Positions 1-20,500 of a stretch of 64,000 nucleotides of DNA are shown one piece after another. The stretch lies in assembly GCA_022842065.1 (NCBI GenBank), contig JALHQH010000002.1, positions 158,199 to 222,198 on the forward strand. Reading direction: 5' to 3'. The DNA is from Caldilineaceae bacterium. GTDB taxonomy: Bacteria; Chloroflexota; Anaerolineae; Caldilineales; Caldilineaceae. Numbering within the stretch: position 1 is the first letter of the stretch; the number at the start of each line of letters is the position of its first letter. Below the pieces are notes generated by a model that did no database searches, was not told the DNA's origin, and saw nothing but the letters and a program-made list of their open reading frames with translations. A program made the position numbers and the translations under genes.

Positions 1-637
1 GCCCTTGTAGATCCAAGAAGTACGCAATGCGCGCCGCCAGAATCGAGGAATCGAGCCCCGTAATGGCAAACCGCGAGGTCAGCATTCCACCATCGGCTAA
101 GATTTGGGTGTAGCCCGATTGCCCCACGCCAACAAAAACGCCGCAGGCTTTGCCTTTGAGCTGTTCGGGGGCATAGCCGGCATCTTCAAAGGCATGGTAG
201 GCTTCTTCCAGAAAGATGCGTTGCTGCGGGTCCATCACCGCCGCTTCGGCAGGAGTAATCTGAAAGAATGGGCCATCAAAGCGATCAACGTGGGGCAAAA
301 AGCCACCACAACGGAGGTAAGCGGTATGGGGATGGCTTGGGTCAGGATGATACCAGCCATCCTCGGGCCAGCGGCCGCTGGGCAGATCGACAATACTATC
401 CACCCCCTGTTGCAGATTTCTCCAGAGGGCGCGCCAATCCTCGGCACCAGGAAAGCGGCAGGCGATCCCGATGATGGCAATATCTGTTTTATCGGGGGTG
501 ACAAGGGCGGCCGGCGCGGCGCGATCATTGTCTTGGTGCTCACGCAGTAACAACTGTTCAGCCGTTTCAAGCGAGATCGCGCCGGCCTGTAACTGCGCCA
601 ATATTTCTTCTTGCCAGCCCATACTCTGGTTATCCAT
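1..637 (-). CDS. Type I PKS, N-terminal part of a KS domain (runs off the left edge)
   Basis: This is the first 212 codons of a modular polyketide synthase whose remainder lies outside the window. The ATG at 637 follows AAGGGA about 9 nt upstream. Residues 1-35 form a short helical N-terminus with the pattern LAQLQAGAISLETAEQLL, then the ketosynthase begins at about residue 52 (DIAIIGIACRFPG) and continues past the MDPQQRIFLEEAYHA motif; the sequence ends before the active-site Cys. It is closely related, including its N-terminal helix, to the fully reducing PKS starting at 13494, which suggests module duplication. It is the last gene of the cluster visible here and should extend the chain after the KS-AT-ER-ACP-ACP module. 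Its domain content beyond the KS cannot be known. Confidence 0.93.
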   Translation of the reverse strand, partial: MDNQSMGWQEEILAQLQAGAISLETAEQLLLREHQDNDRAAPAALVTPDKTDIAIIGIACRFPGAEDWRALWRNLQQGVDSIVDLPSGRWPEDGWYHPDPSHPHTAYLRCGGFLPHVDRFDGPFFQITPAEAAVMDPQQRIFLEEAYHAFEDAGYAPEQLKGKACGVFVGVGQSGYTQILADGGMLTSRFAITGLDSSILAARIAYFLDLQG

Positions 638-759
638 CCGATCAATCCCTTATTTCACCTTACTTGTGCGCTCTGTTTGAAAACCCAAGTGACTCTTACC
701 GGTAGACAGCGTGAACAGTACGGTTTTCAAGCCAACCACACGCTGCTCTAGATCAATGC

Positions 760-1521
760 TTAGCGGCCAAAGCGGCTTTCGATGCGCTCAATGACGACCT
801 GTTGCTGCATCGTTGCGGCTAACATGGCCATTTCCGTTTCCAATTTAGCCGCAAAGGTGGTGTGCCATTCAGCCGTCAGCAGATGCTTCAAGTTGATCAG
901 GGTCGGGCGTGGGGCGTCAGCCATCTCCTGCGCAAGCTGGCGGGCATAGGGCAGCACCTCTTGGCGCGGTAACACCGGAAAATCAACCCCACGCGCGGCG
1001 AGCTCACCACCCCGGTAGTTGCGCGCGCTATAGAGCATCTCCCGCCCCAAGGTAGCACCCAATTTGGCCGGGACAATGAACGTCGCCCCCATGCCCGGCG
1101 TAAAGCCATACTTTAAGAAGTTGGTCGTATAGATGCTTTCACGCGCCAGAACCAGCAGGTCGGCATGTAAACCCAAGACAAACCCCGCGCCGATGCCATG
1201 CCCCTGCATTGCCGCAATCACGGGAACTGGACAGTCGACCAGCAACCGGATTAACGCGAGGGCAAAATCGGTGGCATAGTGACCACTTTGCAGGTGTAAC
1301 AATTCTGCTTTGCTCCCACCCGTCAAAAAGTAGTTGCCATAGCCGGTGAGGATCACCACTTTGTACTGCTCATCCTGCGCAACAGCCTGGAAACTTGCCG
1401 TCAACCCAGCAATCAGGGCTGAGGAGAAGCTGTTTTTGGTGATGGTATCTTGCATCGTAATTTCGGCGACGCCGTTGGTTACCTGCGCTAACTGCACACA
1501 ATCGGCCATCATCTGTTCCAC
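760..1521 (-). CDS. ECH2-type enoyl-CoA hydratase-like decarboxylase of the beta-branching pathway, second copy
   Basis: A 253-residue crotonase-fold protein of the PksI/CurF-ECH2 type. In HMG-CoA-synthase (HCS) beta-branching, ECH2 decarboxylates the glutaconyl-ACP intermediate made by ECH1. Visible signatures are YGNYFLTGGSKAELL with the Lys (residue 71) at the position of the catalytic Lys of the family, the oxyanion loop GHGIGAGFVLGLHADLL, and TTNFLKYGFTPGMGAT. It is a clear paralogue of the copy at 13516-14277 and has the same length. The start is a GTG at 1521 preceded by AAAGGAG with 6 nt spacing; the next ATG is three codons in. It lies directly downstream of a PKS that ends in an acceptor-donor ACP pair, so it probably serves that second branching module. 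No second ECH1 or HCS is seen. Confidence 0.9.
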   Translation of the reverse strand: MEQMMADCVQLAQVTNGVAEITMQDTITKNSFSSALIAGLTASFQAVAQDEQYKVVILTGYGNYFLTGGSKAELLHLQSGHYATDFALALIRLLVDCPVPVIAAMQGHGIGAGFVLGLHADLLVLARESIYTTNFLKYGFTPGMGATFIVPAKLGATLGREMLYSARNYRGGELAARGVDFPVLPRQEVLPYARQLAQEMADAPRPTLINLKHLLTAEWHTTFAAKLETEMAMLAATMQQQVVIERIESRFGR

Positions 1522-1578
1522 CGCAAGCTCCTTTGCTTAACGCACAATTCAATCGTATCTACCCAACTGCTACTGTTA

Positions 1579-1702
1579 GCTAGTTCTTGTTGCGAAACGC
1601 GATTTCTACTGCCAAGGGCGCAAAGAGCGCAAAGACTCGCCAGAGAAAATCCTTTGCGGCCTTCGTGGCCTTGGCGGTGATCAAGTTCTTTCGCAACAGA
1701 AA

Positions 1703-1707
<5 letters not shown>
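1579..1707. repeat. Nested inverted repeat overlapping the end of the upstream PKS gene
   Basis: Outer arms 1579-1597 and 1689-1707 match at 17 of 19 positions (consensus GCTAGTT..TGTTGCGAAA). Inside them, 1611-1634 and 1652-1675 form a second, imperfect pair of the widespread GCCAAGG...GCAAAG type. The right outer arm contains the TAG stop of the PKS gene. The fold could act as a transcription terminator or mRNA stabiliser within the operon, or be a mobile palindromic repeat; no poly-T tract follows on the minus strand. Confidence 0.7.
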
Positions 1708-13494
<11,787 letters not shown>

Positions 13495-13515
13495 TCTCTT
13501 CCTGATTTCATGCGG

Positions 13516-14277
13516 TTATTGCCCAAAGCGCGCGGCAATGCGGTCGGCAATCTCTGGCTGTTGGACCGTGGTGGCTAACTGGGCCATCTCGTGCGCCACT
13601 TTGGCATAGAGCGTGTCACGCCAGGGGGCAGTGAGCAACTGTTTCAGTTCAACCAGCGAGGCGCGCGGCGCATCGGCCAGCTCTTGCGCCAACTGGCGCG
13701 CATAGGGGAGCACCTCGCGCCGGGGCAAAATCGGGCAGGTCACGCCCCGTTGCGCCAACTCGCCGCCCAGATAGTCGCGCGCTGTGAATAACATCTCTTG
13801 CGCAAGGAGCGAGCCAAATTTCGCCGGCAGCACAATCGTCGCCCCCATGCCTGGGGTAAAGCCATATTTCAAATAGTTGGTGGTATAAACACTTTCCCGG
13901 GCCAGGATCAGCAGATCCGCATAAAGGCCCAGGATAAAGCCGGCACCGATGCCATGCCCCTGCATGGCAGCAATGACGGGAATGGGACACTCGACAATCA
14001 GCCTGATCAGATCCAGGACAAAGCCGGTTGCGCCGGTTTCATGTTGCAGTTGTAGCAACGTCTCTTTCGTCCCGCCAGAGAGAAAATAGTTGCCATAGCC
14101 GGTAAGGATCACGACTTTGTAGCCATCATGCCGCGCGACCTCGGCAAAGCACGCCGTCAACCCCTGGACTAACGCCGGGGAAAAGCTATTTTTGCTCTGT
14201 GTGTCCTGCATGGTGATCTCGACGACGCCATTCTCCAACCGCGTGAACCCCACACTGGAAGTCGTTAACGCATCCAT
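13516..14277 (-). CDS. ECH2-type enoyl-CoA hydratase-like decarboxylase (PksI type), first copy
   Basis: A 253-residue crotonase-fold protein. Motifs YGNYFLSGGTKETLL (Lys71 at the catalytic position of the ECH2 family), GHGIGAGFILGLYADLL and TTNYLKYGFTPGMGAT are those of PksI-type decarboxylases, which convert 3-methylglutaconyl-ACP to a methyl-branched enoyl-ACP. It is the last member of the contiguous KS(Ser)-HCS-ECH1-ECH2 cassette; its ATG at 14277 overlaps the end of the ECH1 gene by 13 nt. It is paralogous to 760-1521. Whether the two copies differ in alpha,beta versus beta,gamma regiochemistry cannot be told by eye. Confidence 0.93.
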   Translation of the reverse strand: MDALTTSSVGFTRLENGVVEITMQDTQSKNSFSPALVQGLTACFAEVARHDGYKVVILTGYGNYFLSGGTKETLLQLQHETGATGFVLDLIRLIVECPIPVIAAMQGHGIGAGFILGLYADLLILARESVYTTNYLKYGFTPGMGATIVLPAKFGSLLAQEMLFTARDYLGGELAQRGVTCPILPRREVLPYARQLAQELADAPRASLVELKQLLTAPWRDTLYAKVAHEMAQLATTVQQPEIADRIAARFGQ

Positions 14278-15026
14278 GGGGCGATGCCCTCCTCGACATA
14301 GCGGCGAATCCCGGCTTTGACTTCGGCATCGGCCATGGCCGCGCTAATGGTTTGGATGGCCAATGTTTGCGTGGCCAGATCAATGGGCTGTAACTGGTTC
14401 ATATAGTCTTTGAGCCGTTGAATCGAGGGGGCGGATAGGGCGCGCCACCGTTGTAGATAGGGGCGCAGTAATTGGTCGGGATCGGTCCCACAGAGATCGA
14501 CCAAGCCCCAGCGCTGCGCCTCTGCCGCGCTAATCGGCTGGGTGGAGAGCGCTAGCAATTTTGCCCGGTGGTAGCCGATGCGGCGCTGTAAGAAAGGCAG
14601 GACCATCGCCGGCAGCAGCCCAAAGAGCAGTTCGGACAAGGCAAAGGTGGTGCCGTTCTCGGCAATCACCAGATCGCAGACGGCGACTAAGCCGATCCCG
14701 CCGGCGTTAACGCGGCCCTCGATCCGGGCGACGACGATCTTGGTGCTTTCGGCCAGTTGCCGGAGCACGGCAAAGGCCGTGCTCATCCGGGCTGCATCCT
14801 CGTGCTCGGCGACGGCATACTCTTGCAGATCCATCCCACTGCAGAAGACCTGCGGCAACCCCTCCAGCACAATCACATTGATGGTGGTATCCCCTTCCAC
14901 CAGGCATAACTGCGCCATGAGCTCAGCCATCAAGGTCGCATTCAGGGCATTCTGCGCCTCCGGCCGGTAGAGCTGGATAAAACAGACACCAGGCTGCTGG
15001 CGGATACGCAACGTTTCATAACTCAT
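14265..15026 (-). CDS. ECH1-type dehydratase of the HCS beta-branching cassette (PksH type)
   Basis: A 253-residue enoyl-CoA hydratase-family protein that should dehydrate 3-hydroxy-3-methylglutaryl-ACP. It carries VFCSGMDLQEY near residue 60, the oxyanion segment EGRVNAGGIGLVAVCDLVIA (103-122) and ALSELLFGLLPA (129-140), all close to PksH-type ECH1 proteins and different from the ECH2 motifs of its neighbour. It is the only ECH1 in the window, so it probably works for both branching modules. It starts 18 nt after the HCS gene and overlaps ECH2 by 13 nt. Confidence 0.93.
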   Translation of the reverse strand: MSYETLRIRQQPGVCFIQLYRPEAQNALNATLMAELMAQLCLVEGDTTINVIVLEGLPQVFCSGMDLQEYAVAEHEDAARMSTAFAVLRQLAESTKIVVARIEGRVNAGGIGLVAVCDLVIAENGTTFALSELLFGLLPAMVLPFLQRRIGYHRAKLLALSTQPISAAEAQRWGLVDLCGTDPDQLLRPYLQRWRALSAPSIQRLKDYMNQLQPIDLATQTLAIQTISAAMADAEVKAGIRRYVEEGIAPWMR

Positions 15027-15044
15027 CGGCTCTTCGCTGCTCCC

Positions 15045-16301
15045 TTAGATCCACTCATAGTGACGATGATAGTCTTTGATCGCGCACAAGCGCAGCAGCC
15101 CTTGCCCTTGGTGGCGAGACCAGATCTCCGGCACGGCACCGTCGTCCAAGGTGACATTGCGGGTGCCAAAGGCAACCTGATGATTGCGTTGGAGGATCGC
15201 CTCATATTGGGGGATCGTCAGGGCATAACGATTGGCCACCTGATCGGCAATGCCGGTAGCGGCCAACAATGGTTGAGCAGCCGGGGTGATGACGCCACTG
15301 AAAAATTCGGAGCAGCACCCAGAGCCATACGCAAAGAGGCCAACTCGTTGCGGTCCATCGCGCAGCCCCCGCTCGATAATGCCGGCCAGGGCTAGAAAGA
15401 GCGTGGCCCCCATAATATTCCCTACCCGCTGGCAATAGTAGAGCCCGGGCAGCACCCGCTGCTCGAAATCGGCCTGGATCGCTTCGGGGCGACTTGGCTT
15501 GAATTTGCGCATCATCAGCTGATGGGCACCCTTTACCATGCCGCCAAAAGGCGTGTGAAAGGCGAGCTGCTGAAAGGTTTCTTGATAATCGACCCCATCG
15601 ACACGGGCGACGTAGTGCTGGTAGGCATGCTCACAACAATCTAAATAAGAGAGCAGGGATAAGTCGGCATCGCCAAATTCGGTATCGGCGGCGGGGCGGG
15701 CCGTATCCATGACTTCATAGCCATAGTAACCGCTACACCCGACATCGAGTTGAAAGAGCTGAGGCTGGTTGCTTACCAAAAGCGCCACCGCACCCGCCCC
15801 CGAACTCGGCTCTGCGTAGGACCAATCCTCATCTGTCGGGCTGCCCTTGGTCGGCATAAACCGGGCAATATCGGTGGCAATGACCAGCGCTTTGGCATTC
15901 GGCGATGTTTGCGCGAGCACAAAATTAGCGGCCATCTGCAAGCCGGCAGTGCCCGAATAACAGGCCTGTTTCAGCTCAAAAAGCCGGCAGTTGCGGCCCA
16001 AGCCCAAGTAATCATGCACATAGGTGGTGACCGATTTACTAAAATCCACCCCTGATTCCGTGCAGACGATGAGCAATTCGATTTGTGCTTTTGCCGCTTC
16101 ACTAAGCCCCGCAAGCAATGGCTTGGCCGCATTGACGGCGTACGAAACGGCATCTTCGTTGGGCAGTACCACGCTTTTTTCATGCATGAGCAACTTGGCA
16201 AAGCGCTGGGGGTCCAGCTTGCGCGCCAGCGCGAGTTGGGTCAGATCAAGTTTCGCCAGGCCGCTATACACATGCATTGCTTCGATACCAACAGGAATCA
16301 T
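15045..16301 (-). CDS. HMG-CoA synthase-like beta-branching enzyme (HCS, PksG type)
   Basis: A 418-residue 3-hydroxy-3-methylglutaryl synthase homologue. It is expected to condense acetyl (from a donor ACP) with the beta-ketoacyl chain on an acceptor ACP. The catalytic triad of the family is visible: Glu82 in CTESGVD, Cys114 in LKQACYSGTAG, and His249 in AFHTPFGGMVKGAH. GNIMGATLFLALAG and the C-terminal YGSGCCSEFFSG motif are also typical. Full length for the family. It sits between the decarboxylating KS and ECH1 in the cassette order usual for curacin-, bacillaene- and myxovirescin-type clusters. Primary-metabolism HMG-CoA synthase is a weaker alternative because of the genomic context. Confidence 0.96.
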   Translation of the reverse strand: MIPVGIEAMHVYSGLAKLDLTQLALARKLDPQRFAKLLMHEKSVVLPNEDAVSYAVNAAKPLLAGLSEAAKAQIELLIVCTESGVDFSKSVTTYVHDYLGLGRNCRLFELKQACYSGTAGLQMAANFVLAQTSPNAKALVIATDIARFMPTKGSPTDEDWSYAEPSSGAGAVALLVSNQPQLFQLDVGCSGYYGYEVMDTARPAADTEFGDADLSLLSYLDCCEHAYQHYVARVDGVDYQETFQQLAFHTPFGGMVKGAHQLMMRKFKPSRPEAIQADFEQRVLPGLYYCQRVGNIMGATLFLALAGIIERGLRDGPQRVGLFAYGSGCCSEFFSGVITPAAQPLLAATGIADQVANRYALTIPQYEAILQRNHQVAFGTRNVTLDDGAVPEIWSRHQGQGLLRLCAIKDYHRHYEWI

Positions 16302-16341
16302 AAGTTTATCCGTCTAAGCTATACACAGTTTCACTCGTCCG

Positions 16342-17595
16342 TTACCGACCAAAAATCAACGTTGCGTTGATGCCGCCAAAGCCGAAACTGTTGCTCAAGG
16401 CATAATCAACTTGGGCAGCCACCGCTTTTTCGCTCACCCAAGGCAAGGTGGGGTCAATCGGCCGGTGCAGGTTGCGCGTCGGATGCAGTTGTCCCGCTTG
16501 CATCTGGAGCAACGTGGCGACCGCCTCGACCACACCGGCGGCGGTGAGCGTATGGCCGGTCAGCGCTTTGGTGGCGTTGAGGGGGGCGTGATCCAGCCCC
16601 ATTGCCTTAAGCGCCGCCACTTCGGTCTGATCACCCAAGGGCGAACTGGTGCCGTGGGTGTTGACATAGTTGATTTGCGCCGGCTGCAGGCCGGCCATGT
16701 GCAGCGCGGTCTGCATCGCCCGGATCTCCCCCTGCTGATTGGGATTCGCCTGGCGGTTACCATCCAACACGCTGCCCCAGCCCAACAAACGGCCATAGAC
16801 AGGAACGCCGCGCCGTTGGGCATGGTCGGCCCGTTCGAGCACCACCACCGCCGCGCCTTCGCCGTAGATAAAGCCATCGCACTCCTGATCAAAGGGGCGA
16901 CAAGCGGCCTGGGGGGCATCGGCAAAGCGGGTGCTGCCCATCGCGCCCAAGTTGCGCAAGCCCTGGCACTCAACGCTGGAGAGATCAAAGAGCGCACCGA
17001 CTACCAAACAAATATCGACGGTGCCACTCTGGAGCTGGCGAGCAGCCTGGATCATGGCAAGCGCGCCACTAGCCGAAGCCCCGCCCACACTGTAGCCCTC
17101 GCCTTGAAGCTGAAGTGCCTGCGACAACACGCCGACCAAATCGGTATCCCACAGCGTCACCCCATAGGTCGGGTTGACAAATTGGGGGCTGGTCTGATGG
17201 CGCTGTTGGGTTTGCGCTTGCTCCCGCAACTGGAGGTTCGAGCCACCAACGACCAGCCCAATCCGCGCCCGATCAATCTCAGGATCAGCTAACTGCGCAT
17301 CCTGCCAGGCTTCCAACGCCACCAGAAGGGCAACTTGTGTGCTCAGCGAGCCATTGCGCAAGAGCCGCTGATGGCCCGCCAGCAGGGTTGCCGTTTCGAC
17401 AGTGGCGATCTCCGCACCAAGGAAGGGTTGGGCGCTTTCGCGGCCCGGACGCTGGAGGTAACCAAAGGCACTATGTCCCGCCAAGAGCGCCGCGATAAAG
17501 TTGGCTTTGCCCTGGCCGATGGCGGTCAGGACGCCTAGACCGGTAATGAGTGGTGCGGATGATTGATCCGGCATGGCCATCGACCTGTTATGCAT
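16342..17595 (-). CDS. Free-standing decarboxylating KS with Ser in place of the active Cys
   Basis: A 417-residue thiolase-fold ketosynthase. The nucleophile motif reads VGGASASGALA, so Ser174 replaces the Cys of a condensing KS, while both His motifs remain (NTHGTSSPLGD and LTGHTLTAAG). This substitution is the hallmark of KS proteins in HCS cassettes (PksF, CurC type), which decarboxylate malonyl on the donor ACP to give acetyl-ACP. The ATG at 17595 overlaps the end of the upstream PKS by 8 nt; further in-frame ATGs occur at codons 6 and 8. It lies immediately after a PKS ending in a donor-like ACP, its probable partner. Confidence 0.95.
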   Translation of the reverse strand: MHNRSMAMPDQSSAPLITGLGVLTAIGQGKANFIAALLAGHSAFGYLQRPGRESAQPFLGAEIATVETATLLAGHQRLLRNGSLSTQVALLVALEAWQDAQLADPEIDRARIGLVVGGSNLQLREQAQTQQRHQTSPQFVNPTYGVTLWDTDLVGVLSQALQLQGEGYSVGGASASGALAMIQAARQLQSGTVDICLVVGALFDLSSVECQGLRNLGAMGSTRFADAPQAACRPFDQECDGFIYGEGAAVVVLERADHAQRRGVPVYGRLLGWGSVLDGNRQANPNQQGEIRAMQTALHMAGLQPAQINYVNTHGTSSPLGDQTEVAALKAMGLDHAPLNATKALTGHTLTAAGVVEAVATLLQMQAGQLHPTRNLHRPIDPTLPWVSEKAVAAQVDYALSNSFGFGGINATLIFGR

Positions 17596-20500
17596 GGGTG
17601 TTCAACTTGATCTTTTCCACGACTGCCCCGATGGTTTTAGCATAGGCAAAGTCAATCCGCGGCATCTCCAGGCCCAGCTGCTCCATGGTTTTTACAATAA
17701 TCTCCGCCTGTTCCGCCGAATCAAAGCCCAGTTCATCAAAGGTCGCCGTCAGATCAAGGGGGCGTTCGACAAACGCCGGCTGGATCTCGGCAAGCTGCCG
17801 GCGAATGAGCTCAACCAGCTGGGCATGATCGAGCACGCCGGTGGTGGGCACGGACGCCACACGGCCTTGTGGACGACCGGCAAGCTGATCCAGTTGCAGG
17901 CGACTCGCTTGGGGGGTCAATTCCCGCATGGCCACCTTGTTGAGCAGCTCGCGCAGGTGGGGCTGTTCGGCCACCACAACGGCGGCACCGTTAGCGATCT
18001 GGGCGCCATTGCCGGCCGGCGGTGTCGCTTTCTCTTGCAAAAGCGCAAGAATATAGGCAGCCATTTCGCTCAGTGTCGAGTAGTCATAGAGCATGACGGC
18101 CTTCAACTTGAGATCAAAGGCGCGGTTGATCTTGTTGATAAAGGCGACGCCCGTGACCGAGTCCATGCCATGATCGATAAATTTGTCGGCATCGCTCAGG
18201 GCGCGGGGATCTTCCAGATACAAGATGTTGGCCACCAACTGTCGCAGCGTGGTGAGCACCGCGGGGAAATCAGGCGCTGATTGGGCGGCATGCAGAGCGG
18301 GGGTCTCGGCCCCAGCATTCCGCAACTGGCCACTATCGCCAGTCACTGTCGGCGGCTGGTGCGGCACCGGGGCTGGCGTAGCGGCCACCGCGGCAACGGG
18401 CGACAACTGGCGCTTGGGCACAAGGGGGACCGCAGCTGCCGGTGGTGGTGGGGCAGCCAGCGTTGCAGCACTTTGCGCCGCAGCCGGTGCGCCAGGCGTG
18501 ATCTGCAAATGTAGACCCTGGAGGGTAATCGCATCAATGTGCAGATGAATTTCTGCGCCCTGTTGTTGGCTCAACTGCTGTAAGCTTTGCAATAAGCCCG
18601 GCAGATCGATGGGATTAGCGGCGGTAAAACGGGCCTCAAGCGCGCTCGGCTCCGGTGGCGTGGTCGGTAAATCTGCTTGCACGGGATTCTCCCCTTGGGT
18701 TACTTGCTGTGCCGGTTGATGCGGCAGCCAATAGGATTTGCGCTGGAAGGGATAGGTCGGCAACACCCGCTTGCGGCCCGCGTACGCTTGCACAAAGGCC
18801 GGCCAATCAATCTTCACACCCTGCACGTAGAGTTCGCCGAGGGTAGTCAACAGTTGCGGCCAATCGGCGTGGCCCTGCCGTAGCGTGGGTAACAGGGTCG
18901 GCGCGCCAGCAGCTACGGGGGGATTGATCTGCCCAACCAGCCCAATCAGGGTCGGTTTGGGGCCAATTTCGAGGCAGATCGGGCGCGCTTGGGCGTAGAG
19001 GGTCGCGACGCCATCGACAAAACGTACGGGTTCGCGCAAGTGGCGCACCCAATAGTCGGGGGTGGCAAGCTCTGGCCCTGCCACTTTGCCCGTCCGGTTG
19101 GCAATGAGTCGCACTTTTGGTTGGTGATAAGTCACGCGCGCAGCCACCTGCCGGAACTCGGCCAGGATTGGCTCCATCAGCGGCGAATGGAAAGCATGGG
19201 AGACGTTGAGGTGGCGCATTTTCACCCCCGCCGCCGCAAGCCCTTCGGCAATGGTCAACACCGCCGCACGCTGACCGGAAATGACAATATGATCCGGCCC
19301 ATTGATCGCGGCCACGGCGACGGTCTGCGCATACGGGGCAAGGGCTGTCCGCACCCGTGCTTCATCCGTAAACAACGCCACCATGGCGCCATCCTGGGGA
19401 AGTGCGCCCATCAAGCGCCCGCGGGCGGCGATTAAGGCCAGCCCATCTTCCAGGCTAAACACCCTGGCCACACAGGCCGCCGCCAACTCGCCAACGCTAT
19501 GGCCCAGCAGTAGATCCGGCTGGATCCCCCACGATTGCCACAGGGTGGCCAGCGCGACTTCCAGGGCAAAGAGCGCCGGTTGGGTAAAGGTCGTGTCATC
19601 CAGCGAGGGGGCCCCCGCCTGATCCCCGGTTTTGGCCTCGTTGCCAGTGAGGTCTGGGTAGAGCACGTGCAGGATCGAGCGCCCTAAGTGCTTGTGCAGC
19701 AACTGATCACAGCGATCCATGACGGCGCGAAAGGTTGGCTGGGTGGCGTAGAGCTCACGGCCCATCCCCACATATTGGGACCCTTGGCCCGTAAAGAGAA
19801 AGGCAATGGGCCGGGCAGTGGGCGAGGTCGCCACTACCCCCTGTGAAAAGCCGGCGTCGGCAGTGGGTGCGCCGGTTTGATAGGCCGCCAGCGCCGCGTG
19901 GAGTTGTTGCGGCGCAGCGCCCACCACACTTAGGCGATGCGCAAAATGGCTGCGCCCGACATAGCTGGTATAGCAGATATCCGCCAGATCCGCCCCAGCG
20001 GCGGTGGCCAGGAAGTCGGCATAACGAGCGGCGAGGGCGCGCAAGGCCGCCTCGCTCTTGGCGCTGATGGTGAGTAACTGGTAAGGCTGGGACGGCGCAA
20101 GCGTCGCCGCACGTAACGGCGCTTCCTCCAGCACGAGATGGGCATTGGCACCCCCAATGCCGAAGGAGCTGACCCCCGCGCGGCGGGGCAGGCGATCGGT
20201 GGTCCAGGGCTGCAACGTCTGGTTGATATAGAGGGGCGTGCCCGCCAGCTCAATTTCCGGGTTGAGGGCGGTAAAATTGATCGTCGGCGGGATCTGGCGG
20301 TGATGCAAGGCGAGCACCGTTTTGATCAGCCCGGTAATGCCCGCGGCCGTTTCCAAGTGGCCGACATTCGGTTTGACGGCGCCAATGGCACAGAATTTTT
20401 CGGTGGAGCCGGCATCGGCAAAGAGCGAGACTAGCGTCTCCACTTCAATCGGATCGCCGACTTGGGTGCCGGTGCCATGGGTTTCCAGATAGGTGATCTC

